DNA of 11,214 nucleotides from an uncultured Clostridia bacterium (GTDB lineage: Bacteria > Bacillota > Clostridia > Peptostreptococcales > Acidaminobacteraceae), in the NCBI GenBank assembly GCA_937880545.1, contig CALFKA010000176.1, forward strand, positions 1 to 11,214, written 5' to 3'. The stretch's first letter is position 1. Every line of letters begins with the position of its first letter. The position numbers and the translations under genes were made by a program. Under the pieces are notes generated by a model, which was not told the DNA's origin, searched no databases, and saw only the letters and a program-made list of their open reading frames with translations. This document shows positions 1-4,499 of this stretch, piece by piece.

Positions 1-919
1 CCGTTTCTGAGAAGAAGACATGTTTCTTGCCATTATGAGTGAGAGAGCCGATCGGAGAGATCACTGCGGCTGTTCCGCAAGCGCCGGCTTCTGCAAACTC
101 ATCTAGTTTGTCGATAAACACGTCTGCTTCCCTGGCTTCCATGCCAAGGTGTGCTGCCAGCTCGAGCAGAGAGTATTTGGTGATACTTCCTAGGATAGAG
201 GGAGAGACGGGAGTGACAAAGGCGCCGTCTTTTGTAATCGCAAAGAAGTTGGCGGCACCCACCTCTTCAATTTTCGTATGTGTTTTCGGATCGAGATACA
301 CACAGTCAGCGTATCCGTCTTTTGCAGCCAGCGCATGCGGATGCATACTTCCGGCATAGTTTCCTCCGACCTTTGCAGCACCTGTTCCCATAGGAGCAGC
401 GCGGTCAAACTCCGTTGTCACAATGTCTATCGGAGACATACCACCCTTAAAGTAAGCGCCGACAGGACTCACGAAAACTACAAAGAGAAACTCCGGTGCC
501 GGCTTGACACCGAGGTTGGCGCCAACGCCGATCATCATGGGACGGATATACAGTGTTCCTCCGGTTCCATAGGGAGGGACAAATTCTTCATTGAACTTGA
601 CGACTTCCTCAACGCCTTTGATGAACAATTCTTCAGGAATGGCCGGCATCAGAATGCGTTGGGCACTCTCGCTCATACGTCGTGCGTTTTCTTTCGGGCG
701 AAAAAGGAGAAGTCTTCCGTCTTTTGCTCGGTAAGCTTTCATTCCTTCAAAGCACTGTTGCCCATAGTGAAGTGCAGTAGAGGATACATGGATATTGAGC
801 ATTTCGTCTTCGACGATGCCTCCTTCATCCCATGAACCATCTTTCCATGTGGCGATGAACATGCCCTTTGTCTTCACATAGCCAAAGCCAAGGTTTTTCC
901 AATCAATACTACTTGCCAT
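1..919 (-). CDS. ilvE: Branched-chain amino acid aminotransferase (3' end cut by window edge)
   Basis: The product transfers the amino group between leucine, isoleucine or valine and 2-oxoglutarate using PLP (fold-type IV), the last step of branched-chain amino acid synthesis and the first of their breakdown. I translated the minus strand from ATG at 919: 306 codons are open to the window edge. The family is usually about 340-360 residues, so roughly the last 35-50 are missing. Visible family signatures are FEGMKAYR (58-64), YIRPMM (124-129), the PLP-lysine region GTGAAKVGGNYAGS (K183), the phosphate-binding segment EVGAANFF (219-226) and EAGACGTAAVISP near the end. The GTGAAKVGGNYA form resembles the BCAT type found in mycobacteria and eukaryotes rather than the enterobacterial type. 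An AAAGGA ribosome binding site lies about 8-10 nt before the ATG. The gene is divergent from iscR, with its own promoter in the shared 143-bp gap. Identification is firm; substrate range is inferred from the family. Confidence 0.96.
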   Translation of the reverse strand, partial: MASSIDWKNLGFGYVKTKGMFIATWKDGSWDEGGIVEDEMLNIHVSSTALHYGQQCFEGMKAYRAKDGRLLLFRPKENARRMSESAQRILMPAIPEELFIKGVEEVVKFNEEFVPPYGTGGTLYIRPMMIGVGANLGVKPAPEFLFVVFVSPVGAYFKGGMSPIDIVTTEFDRAAPMGTGAAKVGGNYAGSMHPHALAAKDGYADCVYLDPKTHTKIEEVGAANFFAITKDGAFVTPVSPSILGSITKYSLLELAAHLGMEAREADVFIDKLDEFAEAGACGTAAVISPIGSLTHNGKKHVFFSET

Positions 920-954
920 GATGCCATCCTTTCAGTTATTTGTTGTACAAAAAT

Positions 955-963
955 ATTATATCA
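955..963 (-). promoter_or_regulatory. Extended -10 promoter for ilvE
   Basis: Read on the minus strand the sequence is TGATATAAT: a perfect TATAAT preceded by the TGn element of extended -10 promoters. No good -35 is present at 16-18 nt upstream, as is common for this class. Transcription would start near 948, giving a leader of about 30 nt before the ilvE ATG. The predicted start falls in the 8-bp palindrome TTGTACAA (943-950), which could be a repressor site but is too short to claim. Confidence 0.65.
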
Positions 964-998
964 TGGTTTTCACATGACGAGTCAGGAGAAAGTTTGTA

Positions 999-1026
999 TT
1001 GACAGGCATGTTGGCAGTGGTATACT
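999..1026 (+). promoter_or_regulatory. Sigma-A type promoter for the iscR operon
   Basis: A perfect TTGACA (999-1004) is followed after 16 nt by TATACT (1021-1026), five of six matches to TATAAT. Transcription would start near 1033, about 30 nt before the iscR ATG. It is the only convincing promoter upstream of iscR-iscS-iscU-mnmA, which follow with overlaps or a 7-nt gap. Confidence 0.8.
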
Positions 1027-1031
1027 TTAGA

Positions 1032-1044
1032 ATGTAATCTACAT
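1032..1044 (+). promoter_or_regulatory. Candidate IscR operator (13-bp palindrome)
   Basis: ATGTA-ATC-TACAT is a perfect inverted repeat with 5-bp arms and a 3-bp spacer. It begins 6 nt after the -10 box, over the predicted transcription start, and immediately before the gene for an Rrf2-family repressor. That placement would let a bound dimer block transcription, and Rrf2 regulators commonly autoregulate. The palindrome and its position are seen; binding by IscR is inferred. I do not recognise it as a published IscR consensus. Confidence 0.45.
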
Positions 1045-1062
1045 CAAAAAGGTAGGATATAA

Positions 1063-1497
1063 ATGAACATTTCGTCCAGAGGACGTTACGGTCTGCGTGC
1101 CATGTGTGAACTGGCCCGCGGAGGACCTGAGACAACTCTGTCACTCCGTGTGATCGCGTCCAATCAAAATCTGCCACTTAGATATATGGAACATCTCTTT
1201 GCTCAGCTGAAATCAGCCGGTTTGGTGGACTCGACTCGTGGAGCTCAGGGAGGCTACTCCTTGGCAAAGTCTCCGGAGGAGATCTCTGTCAAAGAAGTGC
1301 TCCGTGCACTGGAGGGCGATCCTGCAGGTGTGCAGTGCGCCGGACAGAACTGCGAAGAGGAGTGTTCCCAGGTAGATGACTGCCTCACAAGACCCTTGTG
1401 GGAGCGGATGGACTTTATTGCAGCGGATCTGATGAAACGGGTAAGCCTTGCAGATCTGCTCTCCGGCAATATTCCCGGAGGAAAGGAAATCAAATGA
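1063..1497 (+). CDS. iscR: Rrf2-family Fe-S regulator, IscR-like
   Basis: This 144-residue DNA-binding regulator probably senses Fe-S status through a bound cluster and controls its own operon. The N-terminal winged helix reads SSRGRYGLRAMCELA (4-18), with LPLRYMEHLFAQLKSAGLV (37-55) and the wing RGAQGGYSLAK (59-69), all typical of Rrf2 proteins. Four cysteines cluster at C92, C97, C101 and C107, followed by LTRPLW; three of them would fill the usual Rrf2 cluster-ligand positions. The length matches the family. The ATG at 1063 has GGTAGGA 5 nt upstream. The stop overlaps the iscS start (ATGA). A CymR-type cysteine-metabolism repressor is the main alternative, but CymR lacks such a cysteine set and the iscS-iscU context favours IscR. 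Confidence 0.92.
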   Translation: MNISSRGRYGLRAMCELARGGPETTLSLRVIASNQNLPLRYMEHLFAQLKSAGLVDSTRGAQGGYSLAKSPEEISVKEVLRALEGDPAGVQCAGQNCEEECSQVDDCLTRPLWERMDFIAADLMKRVSLADLLSGNIPGGKEIK

Positions 1498-2648
1498 AGC
1501 CGATATATATGGATTATTCTGCCACAACACCCATCAAACCGGAAGTCCTGCAAGTCATGGAAGAAGCGCTCCGTGAGGTCTATGGAAATCCTTCAAGTGT
1601 CTATGAACTGGGACAAACTTCCAAGCGCCGAGTAGAAGAGGCGAGAGAACAGTTAGCCTCACTCCTGGGAGCAAAGTCCAGAGAGGTCTTCTTTACCTCC
1701 TCCGGTACGGAAGCGGACAACTGGGCAGTGCACATCGCAAAAAAGACAAAGCCCGGGAAGCATATGATTACCTGCACCATTGAACACCATGCCATTCTCC
1801 ATACGATGGAGGCGGCAGAGAAGGAAGGCTACGAAGTAACTTACCTTCCGGTGGATAAATATGGCTTTATAGATCTCGAAGAACTTGAAAGTGCGATCCG
1901 CGAGGACACCATCCTCATTTCCATCATGTACGTAAACAATGAAATCGGCACGATCATGCCGGTGGAGGAGATCGGGGCGATCGCAAAAAAACACGGCGTT
2001 CTTTTCCATACAGATGGAGTACAGGCTCTTGGGAACGTCCCTCTTGATATGAGCAAATCAAATATCGATATGATGAGCATGTCCGCACATAAAATCTACG
2101 GACCCAAAGGGGTCGGGGCTCTCTATATTCGTCAGGGCACAAGAGTGGTTCCTCTGCTACAAGGCGGCGCTCAGGAGAGACGCATGCGAGCGGGGACGGA
2201 AAACGTTCCCGGCATCATGGCCTTCGGCGAAGCAGCGAGACTCAGCAAGCTTCATCTTAAGGAACATGTTGAGCGCCTGACAAAACTAAGGGAACGCCTC
2301 AAAAAGGGACTGATGCAGATTCCTGAGTCGTTCTTCAATGGCCATCCTGAGAAACGCCATCCCGGCAATGTCAATATCTGCTTTAAATATATCGAAGGAG
2401 AGAGCATGCTTCTTCTCCTCGATGCCATCGGCGTCAGCGCATCCAGTGGCTCCGCTTGCACATCCGGCTCGCTTGACCCGTCTCATGTACTCATGGGTAT
2501 CGGTCTGCCGCATGAGATTGCACACGGATCTCTGCGCCTGACACTGGGTGACTTTACCACTGAAGAGGATGTTGACTATGTCATTGAGCATCTTCCGGAA
2601 ATTATCAATAGACTGCGTGAGATGTCTCCGCTGACACCGAGGGAATGA
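1494..2648 (+). CDS. iscS: Cysteine desulfurase IscS
   Basis: IscS is a PLP enzyme that removes sulfur from L-cysteine, leaving a persulfide that it passes to IscU for Fe-S cluster assembly and to MnmA for tRNA thiolation. The product has 384 residues. Signatures are the N-terminal MDYSATTP (6-13), SSGTEADNWA (69-78), EHHA (97-100), the PLP lysine in SAHKIYGPKG (K200), and the catalytic mobile-loop cysteine in SSGSACTSGSLDPSHVL (C322). E. coli IscS has the matching residues at K206 and C328. The frame is open further upstream, to 1398, but ATG 1494 gives the normal family N-terminus, has AAAGGA 6 nt upstream, and overlaps the iscR stop by 4 nt, implying translational coupling. The next gene, iscU, starts 7 nt after the stop. 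Confidence 0.97.
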   Translation: MKPIYMDYSATTPIKPEVLQVMEEALREVYGNPSSVYELGQTSKRRVEEAREQLASLLGAKSREVFFTSSGTEADNWAVHIAKKTKPGKHMITCTIEHHAILHTMEAAEKEGYEVTYLPVDKYGFIDLEELESAIREDTILISIMYVNNEIGTIMPVEEIGAIAKKHGVLFHTDGVQALGNVPLDMSKSNIDMMSMSAHKIYGPKGVGALYIRQGTRVVPLLQGGAQERRMRAGTENVPGIMAFGEAARLSKLHLKEHVERLTKLRERLKKGLMQIPESFFNGHPEKRHPGNVNICFKYIEGESMLLLLDAIGVSASSGSACTSGSLDPSHVLMGIGLPHEIAHGSLRLTLGDFTTEEDVDYVIEHLPEIINRLREMSPLTPRE

Positions 2649-2655
2649 GGATACT

Positions 2656-3096
2656 ATGTATAGCAAAAAAGTCATGGATCATTTTATGAATCCGAGAAAT
2701 GTTGGAGAAATCGAGAATGCTGACGGGGTCGGTGAAGTCGGCAATATCCGATGCGGCGATATCATGCGCATCTCGATCCGTGTTCACGACGATGTCATTG
2801 ACGACATCAAGTTCAAGACCTTTGGATGTGGCTCTGCTGTAGCATCGAGTTCTATCGCCACTGAGATGATCAAGGGAAAGACGATCGAAGAAGCACTGAA
2901 GCTGACCAACAAAGATGTGCTGGATGAGCTGGGCGGACTTCCGACCATCAAGGTGCATTGCTCTGTGCTCGCCGAACAGGCTCTAAAAGCCGCCGTTCTC
3001 GACTACGCAAACAAGCACGGTAAACACTATAAAGAACTGGAGGGGTTTTCACCGGATGAAGACCATCCCCATGACGAGCATGAGCTCGAAGCCTAA
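2656..3096 (+). CDS. iscU: Fe-S cluster scaffold protein IscU (NifU N-terminal type)
   Basis: IscU is the scaffold on which Fe-S clusters are built from iron and IscS-derived sulfur. The product has 146 residues. All three ligand cysteines are present: C33 in RCGD (with D35), C58 in TFGCGSA, and C102 in KVHCSVLAE (with H101). The C58-C102 distance of 44 fits IscU/NifU; SufU has an insertion of roughly 20 residues there, so this is not SufU. After the conserved fold the protein ends in an acidic, histidine-rich tail, DEDHPHDEHELEA (134-146), absent from E. coli IscU. This tail is encoded exactly where mnmA overlaps in another frame. A GAGGA ribosome binding site sits about 5 nt before the ATG. 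Confidence 0.95.
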   Translation: MYSKKVMDHFMNPRNVGEIENADGVGEVGNIRCGDIMRISIRVHDDVIDDIKFKTFGCGSAVASSSIATEMIKGKTIEEALKLTNKDVLDELGGLPTIKVHCSVLAEQALKAAVLDYANKHGKHYKELEGFSPDEDHPHDEHELEA

Positions 3097-4102
3097 AGTA
3101 CTTGTAGGACTTTCCGGCGGCGTGGACAGCGCCGCTTCTGTTTTGTTGCTGCAAAAAGAAGGTTACATCATTGAGGGCGTCTACCTGCATCTGCAGGAAG
3201 AGGATGAAAACCTCTCCAGAGCGGAGGAGATGGCAGGTTACCTGCATATCCCTCTCCACATCCTCGATCTGCGAACATACTTTGAAGAAGAGATAATAAG
3301 GTATTTTATCGAGAGCTATCAAAAAGGAGAGACGCCAAATCCTTGTGTCCGCTGTAACGAACGCGTCAAGTTCGGAAAGATGCTTGACTTTGCCTTGGAG
3401 AAGGGCTTTGATTTTATCGCCACCGGCCACTACGCTCGCGTCATCCACGACGAGGATTCTTCGAAGATATTTAAGGCAAAAAATATTGAAAAAGATCAGA
3501 GCTATGTTCTCTACACTCTCAGCTTTCATCAGCGAAGGCATATCCTGCTTCCTCTTGGAGAGATAGTAAGCAAGGAGGAGACGAGACAACTCCTGCAAGA
3601 GAACAAGATTCCTTTTCATGACAGAGAAGAATCCCAGGAGATCTGTTTTGTCGAAAGTGATTACAGAGAATTCCTGAAAAAGAGGGGCTTCATCCCGAAA
3701 ACCGGAAACTTCGTCGACGAAGAGGGGAATATTCTCGGAGAGCACAGGGGGATAGGCTTCTATACGCACGGTCAAAGAAGAGGACTTGGTATCTCAGCGC
3801 CGGAGCCACTGTTTGTTAAAGAAGTTCAGAGCGATACAAAGCAGATTGTTCTGAGCGGAGCGTCATCTCTTATGAGTTCTGTCGTCTATGCACAACAAAT
3901 TCATTTCTTTGACGAGATTCCACAAGATCAGATTGAAGGTAAAATCCGCTATTCAGCCAAACCAGTCTCCTGCACACTGTATCCGGAAGGGGAGGACACC
4001 CTCCGCATTGAATTTGAGCAACCTGTCAGAGCGGCTACCCCAGGTCAGAGTGTGGTCTTCTACAGGGGGGAGGAACTCTTGGGAGGAGGAATCATCCGGT
4101 AG
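3056..4102 (+). CDS. mnmA: tRNA-specific 2-thiouridylase MnmA
   Basis: MnmA activates wobble U34 of Lys/Glu/Gln tRNAs with ATP and adds sulfur relayed from IscS. The product has 348 residues. Visible features are the PP-loop SGGVDS (20-25), a catalytic region TPNPCVRCN with C97 and C100 (C100 aligns with the usual LCN cysteine), ATGHYAR (122-128), and the second catalytic cysteine in SQEICF (C197). The C-terminal part shows FYTHGQRRGLGI (235-246) and IRYSAKPVSC (297-306). The segment between the PP-loop and TPNP is about 8 residues shorter than in E. coli. ATG 3056 is chosen because GGAGGGG (3039-3045) lies 10 nt upstream. ATG 3080 would give a more typical N-terminus (MSSKPKVLVGLSGG) but has no visible Shine-Dalgarno. 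The start overlaps iscU by 41 nt. No convincing terminator follows. Confidence 0.95.
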   Translation: MKTIPMTSMSSKPKVLVGLSGGVDSAASVLLLQKEGYIIEGVYLHLQEEDENLSRAEEMAGYLHIPLHILDLRTYFEEEIIRYFIESYQKGETPNPCVRCNERVKFGKMLDFALEKGFDFIATGHYARVIHDEDSSKIFKAKNIEKDQSYVLYTLSFHQRRHILLPLGEIVSKEETRQLLQENKIPFHDREESQEICFVESDYREFLKKRGFIPKTGNFVDEEGNILGEHRGIGFYTHGQRRGLGISAPEPLFVKEVQSDTKQIVLSGASSLMSSVVYAQQIHFFDEIPQDQIEGKIRYSAKPVSCTLYPEGEDTLRIEFEQPVRAATPGQSVVFYRGEELLGGGIIR

Positions 4103-4251
4103 GTGGGTAGGCTCACAAAGCCTCGCTGCTGCTTTGATTGGAGTTTGTAGCTTGTGCTCTTGGTTGTTGCGAAGTCTGGGAGAAGGAGGACGACCCTTTG
4201 GGTGTGGTGAAGAGGGGTTGCGTTTAACTTGCTAATTCACGACTGCTTGAG

Positions 4252-4269
4252 CTAAAAATATATTTTTAG
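4252..4269. repeat. Perfect 18-bp AT-rich palindrome upstream of the alaS promoter
   Basis: CTAAAAATATATTTTTAG is a perfect palindrome with no spacer. It sits about 17 bp upstream of the TGn-TATAAT of the alaS promoter, overlapping where a -35 or UP element would lie. It could be a regulator site or a curved A/T-tract upstream element. It is too AT-rich, and without a following T run, to be a strong terminator. Only the palindrome itself is certain. Confidence 0.6.
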
Positions 4270-4285
4270 ATCTATTGACGTGTTG

Positions 4286-4294
4286 TGATATAAT
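4286..4294 (+). promoter_or_regulatory. Extended -10 promoter for the alaS operon
   Basis: TGATATAAT is identical to the extended -10 of ilvE. The predicted start near 4301 coincides with the first base that pairs at the foot of T-box Stem I (4301-4306 with 4374-4379), which supports the call. The nearby TTGACG (4275-4280) is only 8 nt from this -10 and so cannot act as its -35. Confidence 0.65.
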
Positions 4295-4300
4295 AACTAT

Positions 4301-4487
4301 GTATTGTTCGGAATGAAGTCTGAGAACTCAGCGAGGGAGGGTGGTGGAAGCTCCCAGTTCAGACAAGCCACTCCAATATCAGGACAAGGGGATGGCTCCC
4401 TTACAGGCCAAACCTCGAGAGACCCGCAACGGGTAAACAGGGTGGTACCGCGCGATGAATGCGTCCCTGATAGAGGTCTTTTTTTTT
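4301..4487 (+). promoter_or_regulatory. Alanine T-box leader of alaS
   Basis: The leader senses uncharged tRNA-Ala and raises expression of the genes behind it. Stem I can be drawn from the sequence. The foot is GUAUUG (4301-4306) with CAAUAU (4374-4379). The middle is GUCU and GAACU (4318-4321, 4324-4328) with AGUUC-AGAC (4356-4364). The distal arm is GGGAG...CUCCC around GGUGGUGGAAG. The specifier codon is GCC, alanine (4367-4369), followed by A as usual. Then come a small hairpin AAGGG...CCCUU (4386-4402), Stem III ACCCG-CAA-CGGGU (4422-4434) and the antiterminator. A run of nine T (4479-4487) directly precedes the alaS ribosome binding site. The leader is compact, with no long Stem II/IIA-B. 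Class and specificity are firm; the off-state structure is unclear. Confidence 0.93.
4438..4469 (+). promoter_or_regulatory. T-box antiterminator helix
   Basis: CAGGG (4438-4442) pairs with CCCUG (4465-4469), and GCGC (4450-4453) pairs with GCGU (4461-4464). The two helices flank the seven-base bulge UGGUACC (4443-4449). This is the standard antiterminator with the universal T-box AGGGUGGUACCGCG. The UGGU in the bulge would pair with the ACCA end of uncharged tRNA, which fits the A73 discriminator of tRNA-Ala. Confidence 0.92.
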
Positions 4488-4499
4488 GGAGGTAAGAGA

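Larger units (their letters stand above)
4103..4300. other. Unassigned intergenic segment between mnmA and the alaS leader
   Basis: This is the gene-free stretch before the alaS T-box. Positions 4103-4240 are strikingly G/T-rich on the plus strand. They contain two short hairpins, AGGCT-CACAA-AGCCT (4109-4123) and ACCC-TTT-GGGT (4193-4203), neither followed by a T run, so neither is a good intrinsic terminator. The one frame open across it is a continuation from inside mnmA and encodes no recognisable domain. From about 4240 the base composition switches to AT-rich, with the palindrome and promoter listed separately. I see no tRNA, known riboswitch core or plausible small gene. Confidence 0.6.

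Noticed and set aside
278..835. A 185-codon plus-strand open frame
   Set aside because: It is antisense to ilvE, whose minus-strand translation keeps all family motifs; the plus-strand product resembles nothing I know.
943..950. TTGTACAA palindrome at the ilvE start site as an operator
   Set aside because: Eight bases of AT-rich palindrome are expected often by chance, and no matching regulator is identified nearby.
1398..1493. Upstream extension of the iscS frame to 1398
   Set aside because: These 32 codons lie inside iscR and do not resemble an IscS N-terminus; the ATG at 1494 is coupled to the iscR stop.
2656..3096. Scaffold gene as SufU rather than IscU
   Set aside because: The spacing between the second and third ligand cysteines is 44 residues, without the extra segment typical of SufU, and no other suf genes are nearby.
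2948..3775. A 275-codon open frame on the minus strand across iscU and mnmA
   Set aside because: It lies wholly antisense to two clearly conserved genes, its translation shows no recognisable domain, and no ribosome binding site or promoter stands out.
4109..4123. Hairpin AGGCT-CACAA-AGCCT as terminator of the mnmA operon
   Set aside because: The stem is only 5 bp and is followed by CGCTGCTGC rather than a T run.
3888..4235. A plus-strand open frame running from inside mnmA into the intergenic region
   Set aside because: It is out of frame with mnmA for most of its length, has no start context, and its tail is low-complexity and unlike any known protein.
4275..4280. TTGACG as -35 box for alaS
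   Set aside because: It is 8 nt from the strong TATAAT, and the hexamer at 17 nt (TATGTA, 4298-4303) matches poorly and would start transcription inside Stem I of the T-box.
4455..4499. Upstream in-frame ATG for alaS at 4455
   Set aside because: It lies in the loop of the T-box antiterminator and is not preceded by a ribosome binding site; ATG 4500 has GGAGG at good spacing and gives the family N-terminus.
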